12,227 bases of DNA, from positions 1 through 12,227 of the forward strand of contig DAOUPC010000048.1 of the NCBI GenBank assembly GCA_030626365.1, given 5' to 3'. This DNA comes from Paracoccaceae bacterium. GTDB taxonomy: Bacteria > Pseudomonadota > Alphaproteobacteria > Rhodobacterales > Rhodobacteraceae. This document shows, piece by piece, positions 1 to 5,864 of this stretch. Both the position numbers and the translations under genes were made by a program. Within the stretch, counting starts at the first letter, position 1; the number at the start of each line of letters is the position of its first letter. The notes beneath the pieces were generated by a model. It worked only from the letters and a program-made list of their open reading frames with translations, was not told the DNA's origin and made no database searches.

Positions 1-59
1 AAACCACGATCCAGGCCGCTAAATCGAAAATGCGGTGGCTTCGATTGGAGTATATCTTA

Positions 60-120
60 GGCGATTTGATCGCACGGTTTCATTGCTGCCGCACGAGGCA
101 CAAAACCGTTTGAAATCGCC
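60..120. repeat. Interrupted three-tier inverted repeat
   Basis: Three nested arm pairs share one centre. GGCGATTT (60-67) pairs with AAATCGCC (113-120), CGGTTT (75-80) with AAACCG (103-108), and TGCC (87-90) with GGCA (97-100) around a 6-base loop. The internal loops are asymmetric (7 and 4 bases between the first two tiers). No T-run follows, so a simple terminator is unlikely. It could be an RNA structure at the end of an upstream transcript or a protein-binding palindrome. The pairings are directly visible; the function is unknown. Confidence 0.5.
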
Positions 121-158
121 GGTGTTGACGTAGTAAATTCATGGGACTGAAGTTGAGG

Positions 159-176
159 TGATGAAACTTTTCATCA
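159..176. promoter_or_regulatory. Perfect palindrome, candidate operator upstream of rpsM promoter
   Basis: TGATGAAA (159-166) and TTTCATCA (169-176) are perfect 8-base inverted arms separated by CT. The palindrome ends 3 bases before the CTTGAC -35 candidate at 180, a usual position for a dimeric regulator site next to a promoter. The 2-base spacer is too tight for a good RNA hairpin, which favours a DNA-binding role. I do not recognise the regulator. Confidence 0.4.
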
Positions 177-179
177 ACA

Positions 180-208
180 CTTGACCCTCCGCCGAATTCT
201 CCCTAAAG
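180..208 (+). promoter_or_regulatory. Candidate promoter of the rpsM operon
   Basis: CTTGAC at 180-185 and CTAAAG at 203-208 are separated by 17 bases. This matches the alphaproteobacterial housekeeping pattern CTTGAC-N17-CTATAT fully in the -35 element and at 4 of 6 positions in the -10 element. Transcription would start near 215, giving a leader of about 150 bases before rpsM. The call rests on consensus only. Confidence 0.4.
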
Positions 209-235
209 ACCCCCATCCCGCAAGGGAATCAAATT

Positions 236-316
236 GTGTGCAGATGATTCGAACGCTGCACGCGACCACCTGAAATAATGCTGGACCTGATGGCGACACT
301 GCCAAATGTCAGCGTT
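236..316 (+). promoter_or_regulatory. Leader with two competing RNA helices
   Basis: Bases 236-243 (GTGTGCAG) can pair with 256-263 (CTGCACGC), eight pairs including one G-U wobble around a 12-base loop. AACGCTG (252-258) can instead pair perfectly with CAGCGTT (310-316), enclosing a small TGGC/GCCA hairpin at 291-304. The two helices share bases 256-258, so they cannot fully form together. Such competition is typical of regulated leaders, including ribosomal-protein autoregulation. No ligand is evident and chance pairing cannot be excluded by eye. Confidence 0.35.
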
Positions 317-325
317 GTGAAAAAA

Positions 326-345
326 GGGTCTGGAATGACGGACCC
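326..345 (+). promoter_or_regulatory. Hairpin just upstream of the rpsM ribosome binding site
   Basis: GGGTC (326-330) pairs with GACCC (341-345). A T-G wobble and one G-C pair extend the stem around a 6-base loop. It ends 6 bases before the purine-rich stretch AAAAGGAAA (352-360) that serves the GTG start at 368, so it could influence ribosome loading on rpsM. Confidence 0.35.
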
Positions 346-367
346 GCAACGAAAAGGAAAGTGACAC

Positions 368-736
368 GTGGCACGTATTGCCGGCGTAAATATCCCGACT
401 GCCAAGCGGGTTCCAATCGCCCTTACCTATATCACCGGAATCGGAAACACCTCGGCCGAGGCCATCTGCGAGGCGGTTGGCATTGAGCTGACCCGCCGGG
501 TCAATGAGCTGAGCGATGCTGAGGTTCTGAAAATCCGCGAGCATATCGACGCCAACTTTCAGGTCGAAGGTGACCTGCGGCGCGAAGTGCAGATGAACAT
601 CAAGCGTCTGATGGACCTTGGCTGTTATCGCGGTCTGCGTCATCGTCGCAAGCTGCCGGTTCGCGGTCAGCGGACACATACCAACGCACGCACCCGCAAA
701 GGCCCCGCAAAGGCCATTGCCGGCAAGAAGAAATAG
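368..736 (+). CDS. rpsM: 30S ribosomal protein S13
   Basis: This gene encodes S13, a small-subunit head protein that contacts the P-site tRNA region and forms inter-subunit bridges with the 50S subunit. The 122-residue product has the normal family length. It opens with MARIAGVNIP and carries the hallmark C-terminal segment with CYRGLRHRRKLPVRGQRT followed by NARTRKGP, which binds 16S rRNA and tRNA, then a Lys-rich tail. The N-terminal part contains the family's helix-two turns-helix region (about residues 14-50, TGIGNTSA). Translation starts at GTG 368, since MARIAGVN is the conserved N-terminus and AAAAGGAAA (352-360) lies upstream. rpsK follows after 12 bases, so both belong to one transcript. 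Identification is secure. Confidence 0.98.
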   Translation: MARIAGVNIPTAKRVPIALTYITGIGNTSAEAICEAVGIELTRRVNELSDAEVLKIREHIDANFQVEGDLRREVQMNIKRLMDLGCYRGLRHRRKLPVRGQRTHTNARTRKGPAKAIAGKKK

Positions 737-748
737 GGGGTCTGATCA

Positions 749-1138
749 ATGGCACGCGATAAGACAAAAACCCGCCGCAAGGAACGCAAGAACATCGCCG
801 CTGGTGTGGCGCATGTGAGCAGTACCTTCAACAACACCAAAATCCTGATCTCGGACGTACAGGGCAACGCGATTGCCTGGTCATCGGCCGGAACCATGGG
901 TTTCAAGGGCAGCCGGAAATCGACGCCGTATGCGGCGCAGATGGCCGCAGAGGATGTTGGCAAGAAGGCGCAGGAACATGGCGTGAAAACGCTGGAAGTC
1001 GAAGTTCAGGGGCCGGGTTCGGGCCGTGAATCGGCACTGCGCGCCCTGGCTGCGGTTGGCTTCAACATCACGTCGATCCGTGATGTGACGCCGATGGCCC
1101 ATAACGGCTGCCGCCCACCAAAGCGCCGCCGCGTCTAA
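749..1138 (+). CDS. rpsK: 30S ribosomal protein S11
   Basis: This gene encodes S11, which lies on the 30S platform and helps shape the mRNA exit path and E site with S7 and S18. The 129-residue product has the expected size. It shows the family core (STFNNTKILISDVQGN, then SAGTMGFKGSRKSTPYAAQ), the VQGPGSGRESALRAL loop, and the near-invariant C-terminus DVTPMAHNGCRPPKRRRV. The ATG at 749 sits 8 bases after an AGGGGG ribosome site (735-740) that overlaps the rpsM stop codon, indicating close coupling to rpsM. In enterobacteria rpsD follows; here rpoA follows directly, as is usual in alphaproteobacteria. Confidence 0.98.
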   Translation: MARDKTKTRRKERKNIAAGVAHVSSTFNNTKILISDVQGNAIAWSSAGTMGFKGSRKSTPYAAQMAAEDVGKKAQEHGVKTLEVEVQGPGSGRESALRALAAVGFNITSIRDVTPMAHNGCRPPKRRRV

Positions 1139-1152
1139 GCGAGATATTACTG

Positions 1153-1181
1153 CCGGGGCTGCGCATTTTGCACGGCCCCGG
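1153..1181 (+). terminator. GC-rich hairpin between rpsK and rpoA
   Basis: CCGGGGC (1153-1159) and GCCCCGG (1175-1181) form a perfect 7-base stem, with a possible inner TGC/GCA helix in the loop. Only a weak T-rich stretch (TTCGTCATTTTG) follows, so it is a poor intrinsic terminator. It may act as a partial attenuator or as an mRNA processing or stability element ahead of rpoA. Confidence 0.35.
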
Positions 1182-1251
1182 TTCGTCATTTTGAAACCTC
1201 GGGCGTCTGCGTCTTTCGGACATGGGATGCAGACAGGAATGGAGGGACCGC

Positions 1252-2268
1252 ATGATCCATAAAAATTGGGCAGAGTTGATCAAACCGACCCAGCTGGAAG
1301 TTAAGCCGGGCAATGATCCTGCACGCCAGGCAACCGTTATTGCCGAGCCGCTTGAACGCGGCTTTGGCCTGACGTTGGGCAATGCCCTGCGCCGTATCCT
1401 GATGAGCTCCCTGCAAGGGGCAGCCATCACCAGCGTTCAGATCGACAACGTTCTGCACGAATTTTCGTCTGTCGCCGGTGTGCGCGAAGACGTGACCGAC
1501 ATTATCCTGAACCTCAAGGGCGTGTCCCTGCGTATGGAAGTCGAAGGCCCCAAGCGCCTGTCGATCAGCGCCAAGGGTCCGACGATTGTTACCGCCGGTG
1601 ACATCAGCGAAAGCGCCGGCATCGAGGTTCTGAATGCAGAGCACGTGATTTGCCACCTGGACGATGGGGCCGACCTGTTCATGGAACTGACGGTGAATAC
1701 CGGTAAGGGCTATGTTTCGGCTGACAAGAACAAGCCCGAGGATGCACCAATTGGGCTGATCCCGATCGACGCGATCTATTCGCCGGTCAAAAAGGTCAGC
1801 TATAACGTGCAGCCAACCCGCGAAGGGCAGGTTCTGGACTATGACAAGCTGACCATGAAAGTGGACACTGACGGGTCGCTGACCCCTGACGATGCCGTGG
1901 CTTTTGCCGCACGTATCCTGCAGGACCAGTTGTCGATCTTCGTCAACTTCGACGAACCCGAGACCGCCGGCCGCGAGGCAGAGGATGACGGGCTTGAGTT
2001 CAACCCGCTTCTGCTGAAGAAAGTGGACGAACTGGAGCTTTCGGTCCGTTCGGCAAACTGTCTCAAGAACGACAATATCGTTTATATCGGCGATCTGATC
2101 CAGAAGACCGAAGCAGAAATGCTGCGCACGCCAAACTTTGGCCGCAAGTCGCTGAACGAGATCAAAGAGGTTCTGTCGGGCATGGGTCTGCATCTTGGCA
2201 TGGACGTCGAGGACTGGCCGCCGGACAACATCGAAGATCTGGCTAAAAAGTTCGAAGACTCGTTTTAA
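1252..2268 (+). CDS. rpoA: DNA-directed RNA polymerase subunit alpha
   Basis: RpoA dimerises to seed RNA polymerase assembly and contacts promoter UP elements and activators through its C-terminal domain. The 338-residue product has typical length. The N-terminal domain (about 1-235) includes the assembly segment GFGLTLGNALRRILMSS (residues 37-53). A short acidic linker leads to the C-terminal domain (about 250-338) with ELSVRSANCLKND and NFGRKSLNEIKEVL. By alignment with E. coli RpoA, the DNA-contacting arginine corresponds to R266. I chose ATG 1252 (MIHKNWAELI) because GGAGGG (1241-1246) precedes it at good spacing. An in-frame ATG at 1222 would add ten residues foreign to the family. The gene is separated from rpsK by a 113-base gap containing a hairpin. 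Confidence 0.98.
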   Translation: MIHKNWAELIKPTQLEVKPGNDPARQATVIAEPLERGFGLTLGNALRRILMSSLQGAAITSVQIDNVLHEFSSVAGVREDVTDIILNLKGVSLRMEVEGPKRLSISAKGPTIVTAGDISESAGIEVLNAEHVICHLDDGADLFMELTVNTGKGYVSADKNKPEDAPIGLIPIDAIYSPVKKVSYNVQPTREGQVLDYDKLTMKVDTDGSLTPDDAVAFAARILQDQLSIFVNFDEPETAGREAEDDGLEFNPLLLKKVDELELSVRSANCLKNDNIVYIGDLIQKTEAEMLRTPNFGRKSLNEIKEVLSGMGLHLGMDVEDWPPDNIEDLAKKFEDSF

Positions 2269-2282
2269 CAACACGTGATCTG

Positions 2283-2319
2283 ACCCCACCCTGTGGATAT
2301 CCCGCAGGGTGGGGTTATT
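2283..2319 (+). terminator. Strong hairpin after rpoA, terminator-like
   Basis: ACCCCACCCTG (2283-2293) pairs perfectly with CAGGGTGGGGT (2305-2315). A wobble and two G-C pairs can extend the stem inward to a 5-base loop. TTATT follows, a short and imperfect U-run. It probably terminates part of the transcripts between rpoA and rplQ, or stabilises the rpoA 3' end. Confidence 0.6.
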
Positions 2320-2456
2320 CCGGCCTGTCGGTGAATTTTCAACCGTCGGCCACAAGGGTTCCATCGGGGCCCATCGGGCAATCCCGCCCCAAGGAGAGTG
2401 ACCCACACGCATGGGTCACCGGACAAAGTATAAAAACCTGAAGAAGGAATACGAAA
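2320..2456 (+). promoter_or_regulatory. rplQ leader with nested hairpins
   Basis: Two further inverted repeats lie between the rpoA hairpin and rplQ. GGGGC (2366-2370) pairs with GCCCC (2386-2390), with a competing inner CGGG/CCCG pair around CAAT. GTGACCCA (2398-2405) pairs perfectly with TGGGTCAC (2412-2419) around a 6-base loop. The second ends about 20 bases before the ribosome site AAGAAGGA (2441-2448). I see no clear promoter. The layout suggests separate post-transcriptional control of rplQ. Confidence 0.4.
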
Positions 2457-2876
2457 ATGCGTCACGCAAGAGGTTACCGCCGCCTGAACCGCACACACGA
2501 GCACCGCAAGGCTCTGTTTGCCAACATGGCTGGCTCGCTCATTGAACATGAGCAGATCAAGACCACTCTGCCCAAGGCCAAGGAACTGCGTTCGGTCGTT
2601 GAAAAGCTGATCACGCTGGCCAAACGCGGGGACGTTCACGCCCGCCGCCAGGCATCTGCCCGTCTGAAAGAAGAGCAGTACGTCGCCAAATTGTTCGAAA
2701 TTCTTGGGCCACGTTACAAGGACCGTCAGGGCGGGTACGTCCGGGTTCTCAAGGCTGGTTTCCGTTATGGCGACATGGCACCGATGGCGATCATCGAATT
2801 TGTTGACCGCGACGTTGACGCCAAAGGCAAGGCCGACAAGGCCCGCGTTGCGACCGAAGAAGCCGCCGCAGAATAG
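2457..2876 (+). CDS. rplQ: 50S ribosomal protein L17
   Basis: This gene encodes L17, a large-subunit protein located near the peptide exit tunnel on the solvent side. The 139-residue product carries the conserved start MRHARGYRRLNRTHEHRKAL, the LIEHEQIKTTLPKAKELR segment and the GGYVRVLKAGFRYGDMAPMA motif. An Ala/Glu/Lys-rich C-terminal tail (about residues 120-139) is somewhat longer than in E. coli L17, as often seen in alphaproteobacteria. The ATG at 2457 follows AAGAAGGA at 8 bases. It is the last gene of the alpha operon, although 188 bases with several hairpins separate it from rpoA. A 9-base direct repeat spans its stop codon. Confidence 0.98.
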   Translation: MRHARGYRRLNRTHEHRKALFANMAGSLIEHEQIKTTLPKAKELRSVVEKLITLAKRGDVHARRQASARLKEEQYVAKLFEILGPRYKDRQGGYVRVLKAGFRYGDMAPMAIIEFVDRDVDAKGKADKARVATEEAAAE

Positions 2877-2922
2877 AAGTAGAATAGAACAGGAAATGGG
2901 TTGCGACCCGTTTGCAAGATTT

Positions 2923-2950
2923 GCCCCTGCTGGAAACGGCGGGGGCTTTT
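2923..2950 (+). terminator. Terminator after rplQ
   Basis: GCCCCTGC (2923-2930) pairs with GCGGGGGC (2939-2946) with one T-G wobble, around a short loop (about TGGAAACG). TTTT then GCGTTT follows. This is a standard intrinsic terminator shape and the natural end of the alpha operon. Confidence 0.75.
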
Positions 2951-3013
2951 GCGTTTCCGGTGCTGGAAAGGCTGGTTCAGATTCCCTGAAAACTGTTCTA
3001 AAGATAAAACACC

Positions 3014-4321
3014 ATGGCTGATCTTTTTGACACTGACACCCCCCCGGAACCCGGCCCGAACAGGCCGCTGGCCGACCGTTTGCGTCCCCGAACCCTGGCC
3101 GAGGTGATCGGGCAGGATCAGGTATTGGGGCCAGATGCGCCGTTGGGGGCAATGCTGGCCGCGGGCAGTCTGGGCAGTCTGGTTTTCTGGGGTCCGCCGG
3201 GGGTTGGAAAAACCACCATCGCGCGCCTTCTGGCCGACGAAAGTGACCTGCATTTCGTGCAGATCAGCGCCATTTTTACCGGCATTCCCGACCTGAAAAA
3301 GATATTCGAGGCGGCCAGGATCCGGCATCAGAACGGGCAGGGGACGTTATTGTTCGTCGATGAAATCCACCGTTTCAACAAAGCCCAGCAAGACGGGTTT
3401 TTGCCCTATATGGAGGACGGAACCATCCTGTTGGTTGGGGCCACCACCGAAAATCCGTCGTTTGAACTGAACGCTGCTGTGCTAAGCCGCGCACAGGTTC
3501 TGGTGCTGGAACGCCTGTCGCTGGCCGATCTTGAACACCTGACCCAACGCGCGGAAAAGGAACTGGATCGCGCCCTGCCGTTGACGGCGCAGGCGCGCGA
3601 TACGTTGCAGGAAATGGCCGATGGTGACGGGCGCGCCCTGTTGAACCTGATTGAACAGGTCATGGCCTGGAAACTGGATGCGCCGCTGGACCCAAAGGCA
3701 TTGGGAACCCGCCTGATGCGGCGCGCGGCGCAATACGACAAATCGGGGGATTCCCATTACAACCTGATTTCGGCGCTGCACAAATCGGTGCGCGGGTCAG
3801 ACCCGGATGCCGCGCTGTATTGGTTCGCCCGGATGCTGACCGGCGGTGAAGACCCCCGTTATCTGGCCCGGCGCATCACCCGCATGGCGGTGGAAGATAT
3901 CGGCCTGGCGGACCCGCAGGCACAGGCAGTTTGTTTGCAGGGCTGGGAAACCTATGAACGCCTTGGCAGTCCCGAGGGCGAACTGGCGCTGGCGCAGGCG
4001 GTGGTTTATCTGGCACTGGCCCCCAAATCGAACGCGGCTTACGGGGCATATAAGGCGGCAATGAAACTGGCCAAACAATCGGGCAGCGAACCACCGCCAA
4101 AGCATATTCTGAACGCGCCCACGTCGCTGATGAAAGATCAGGGATATGGGGCGGGCTATGCCTATGACCACGACGCCGAAGACGCGTTTTCGGGGCAGGA
4201 TTATTTCCCGGAAGGGTTGCGGCATCCGGTGCTGTACACACCGGTCGAACGTGGGTTCGAGCGCGAGTTGAAGAAGCGCCTGGATTATTTCGCCAGATTG
4301 CGGGCGCAACGCCAGGGCTGA
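3014..4321 (+). CDS. rarA: Replication-associated recombination protein A (RarA/MgsA, AAA+ ATPase)
   Basis: RarA is a clamp-loader-like AAA+ ATPase (bacterial counterpart of Mgs1/WRNIP1) that acts at stalled replication forks and on single-stranded DNA ends. The 435-residue protein has family length. It opens with a short variable leader and the RPRTLAEVIGQ box (24-34). Visible motifs are Walker A GPPGVGKT (60-67), Walker B LLFVDEIHRFNKAQQD (112-127) and sensor 1 VGATTENPSFELN (141-153) with the S-R pair after it. The C-terminal half holds the family's helical tetramerisation region, including DPDAALYWFARML and ARRITRMAVEDIGLADP. The ribosome site is weak (only A-rich sequence before ATG 3014). 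It heads a co-directional cluster with crcB, the pseudouridine synthase and ATP12. Confidence 0.96.
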   Translation: MADLFDTDTPPEPGPNRPLADRLRPRTLAEVIGQDQVLGPDAPLGAMLAAGSLGSLVFWGPPGVGKTTIARLLADESDLHFVQISAIFTGIPDLKKIFEAARIRHQNGQGTLLFVDEIHRFNKAQQDGFLPYMEDGTILLVGATTENPSFELNAAVLSRAQVLVLERLSLADLEHLTQRAEKELDRALPLTAQARDTLQEMADGDGRALLNLIEQVMAWKLDAPLDPKALGTRLMRRAAQYDKSGDSHYNLISALHKSVRGSDPDAALYWFARMLTGGEDPRYLARRITRMAVEDIGLADPQAQAVCLQGWETYERLGSPEGELALAQAVVYLALAPKSNAAYGAYKAAMKLAKQSGSEPPPKHILNAPTSLMKDQGYGAGYAYDHDAEDAFSGQDYFPEGLRHPVLYTPVERGFERELKKRLDYFARLRAQRQG

Positions 4322-4376
4322 CCATCAGGCCCTTGCGGTGCTTGACTCCGGGGGCGTCCCGCGCGAATGAGCATCC

Positions 4377-4757
4377 ATGATTTTTTCGGTATCTCTTGTG
4401 GCGCTGGGTGGCGCGATTGGTGCGGCGTTGCGGTATCTGACCGGTATCGGCGTGCTGCGGTTGTTCGGGCTACAGGAGTTTCCCATCGCGATCATCACAG
4501 TGAATGTGATCGGGTCGTTTTTGATGGGGGTTTTCGTGGTGGTTGCTGCGCATCGGGGGCTGACCCATCTCAGCCCGTTTGTGATGACTGGATTATTGGG
4601 TGGTTTCACGACGTTTTCCGCGTTTTCGCTGGAAACCGTCAATTTGATTGAACGCGGGGACTTTGGCCAGGCGTCGCTGTATGTGGCGTTGTCGGTGGGG
4701 CTGTCGGTTGGCGCGCTGATACTGGGCCTTATGGCCGCAAGAGGGGTACTGGTATGA
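4377..4757 (+). CDS. crcB: Fluoride ion channel CrcB/FluC
   Basis: This small membrane protein forms dual-topology dimers that export fluoride. The 126-residue product has four predicted membrane helices (about 1-21, 35-57, 66-88, 99-120). Family marks are GGAIGAALRY (11-20), NVIGSFLMG with the conserved Asn at 43, and GLLGGFTTFSAFSLE (72-86), which contains the pore phenylalanines and the Na+-binding threonine region. The start at 4377 fits the conserved N-terminus; the overlapping ATG at 4367 is in another frame. It lies 55 bases after rarA with no good ribosome site. Its TGA overlaps the ATG of the next gene by 4 bases. No fluoride riboswitch is recognisable in the short upstream gap. Confidence 0.95.
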   Translation: MIFSVSLVALGGAIGAALRYLTGIGVLRLFGLQEFPIAIITVNVIGSFLMGVFVVVAAHRGLTHLSPFVMTGLLGGFTTFSAFSLETVNLIERGDFGQASLYVALSVGLSVGALILGLMAARGVLV

Positions 4758-5797
4758 GTGGTGTACAGATGATCACGGTAGAAGAGGGCGACGGTGATCA
4801 GCGGGTTGATCGCTGGCTGCGCCGGTTGTTTCCGCATGTAAGCCAGGGGCGGATCGAAAAGATGTGCCGCAAGGGGGAACTGCGGGTCGATGGTGGCCGG
4901 GTCAAGGCATCCACCCGGCTGGACGTTGGCCAACTGGTGCGTATCCCGCCCTTGCCCGACAAAGACCACATGCCCGCGCCCGCGCAAATCCGGGTTTCCA
5001 AGGCCGATGCCGATATGATCCGGTCTTGCGTGATTTATCGCGACGATCACGTTCTGGCGCTGAACAAGCCATCGGGGCTGGCGGTGCAGGGGGGCAGTGG
5101 TCAGTCCCGCCATGTGGATGGGCTGGCCGAGGCGCTGCGCTTTGATCTGGACGAAAAACCACGGCTGGTTCACCGGCTGGACAAGGACACATCAGGTGTT
5201 TTGCTGTTGGCGCGCACCCGCGAAGTGGCGGCGCGCCTGACGGCCAGCTTCCGGCATCGTGAAACACGCAAGATTTACTGGGCCGTGGTGGCCGGTGTGC
5301 CGCACCCCAAGGCGGGCAGCATCCGCAACGGTTTGGTCAAGGCGGCCGGCCATGGCACGCGGGGCGAGGGGGAAAAGATGATAAACGTCCACCCCCGCGA
5401 CATTGACGAAACCCCCGGCGCCACACGGGCGGTGACCGAATATACGGTGCTTGAGGCGGTGGCCAAACGTGCGGCGTGGATGGCGCTTTATCCGGTGACG
5501 GGGCGCACCCATCAGTTGCGCGCACATATGGCCGAACTGGGTCATCCGATTGTTGGTGACGGCAAATACGGCGGGTCCGGGCAGGATAACCTTGGCGATG
5601 GCTGGGGTGCGCATTTGGGTGGCGATATCAGCCGCAAACTGCACCTGCACGCGCGCACATTGATGATTGAACATCCGGTAAGCGGGGCCAAGCTGCATCT
5701 GACGGCCCCGTTACCTGACCACATGGCAGAAACCTGGGGGACATTTCAGTGGTCCCCATCGGATGTGCCTGATGATCCGTTTGAGGATCTGGAGTGA
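4754..5797 (+). CDS. RluA-family 23S rRNA pseudouridine synthase (RluC-like)
   Basis: This enzyme isomerises specific uridines in rRNA to pseudouridine. The 347-residue protein has an N-terminal S4 RNA-binding domain (about 14-65, including VDRWLRRLFPHVSQGRIEKM and GELRVDGGRVK) followed by the catalytic domain. The active-site box HRLDKDTSGVLLLAR spans 140-154, with the catalytic aspartate at D143. YPVTGRTHQLRAHMAELGHP (246-265) with GDGKYG is the second family signature. The architecture resembles RluC/RluD, and RluC is the closer guess (positions 955/2504/2580 in E. coli), but specificity cannot be read from sequence, so no symbol is given. ATG 4754 overlaps the crcB stop as ATGA, implying translational coupling. 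An acidic C-terminal tail ends in DPFEDLE. Confidence 0.95.
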   Translation: MSGVQMITVEEGDGDQRVDRWLRRLFPHVSQGRIEKMCRKGELRVDGGRVKASTRLDVGQLVRIPPLPDKDHMPAPAQIRVSKADADMIRSCVIYRDDHVLALNKPSGLAVQGGSGQSRHVDGLAEALRFDLDEKPRLVHRLDKDTSGVLLLARTREVAARLTASFRHRETRKIYWAVVAGVPHPKAGSIRNGLVKAAGHGTRGEGEKMINVHPRDIDETPGATRAVTEYTVLEAVAKRAAWMALYPVTGRTHQLRAHMAELGHPIVGDGKYGGSGQDNLGDGWGAHLGGDISRKLHLHARTLMIEHPVSGAKLHLTAPLPDHMAETWGTFQWSPSDVPDDPFEDLE

Positions 5798-5864
5798 CCG
5801 GGCCGCTGGTTGACTATTTTATGGCCCTTCACCCGGCCCTTGATCAGATATGGAATACCCCGGC

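Larger units (their letters stand above)
1..367 (+). other. Non-coding region upstream of the alpha operon
   Basis: I see no convincing protein gene in these 367 bases. The three forward frames are broken by stops early, and none reads as the end of adenylate kinase (adk) or SecY, the genes often found upstream of rpsM in alphaproteobacteria. The stretch holds several inverted repeats (60-120, 159-176, 236-263, 252-316, 326-345) and a CTTGAC-type promoter candidate at 180-208, listed separately. It therefore looks like the promoter and 5' leader of the rpsM operon. What lies before base 1 cannot be seen. Confidence 0.7.

Noticed and set aside
244..261. tRNA-like TTCGAA loop in the rpsM leader
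   Set aside because: The T-loop-like bases are not accompanied by an acceptor stem, D arm or anticodon arm.
203..679. Minus-strand open frame antisense to rpsM and its leader
   Set aside because: It lies opposite a certain ribosomal protein gene, its product has no recognisable domain and its composition fits an antisense shadow.
1222..1251. Upstream in-frame ATG for rpoA
   Set aside because: It adds ten residues not found in RpoA and has a worse ribosome site than ATG 1252.
1186..2412. 408-codon minus-strand open frame opposite rpoA
   Set aside because: Long antisense frames are common opposite GC-rich genes. It covers rpoA almost exactly and its translation shows no known motif.
2265..3152. 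295-codon minus-strand open frame opposite rplQ and the start of rarA
   Set aside because: It spans two certain genes and a terminator on the other strand, and the product looks like random translation.
4322..4376. Possible fluoride riboswitch before crcB, or a CTTGAC promoter at 4341
   Set aside because: The 55-base gap is too short for a recognisable fluoride aptamer, and no reasonable -10 element follows the CTTGAC.
4325..5173. 282-codon minus-strand open frame opposite crcB and the pseudouridine synthase gene
   Set aside because: It is antisense to two well-supported genes and has no family features.
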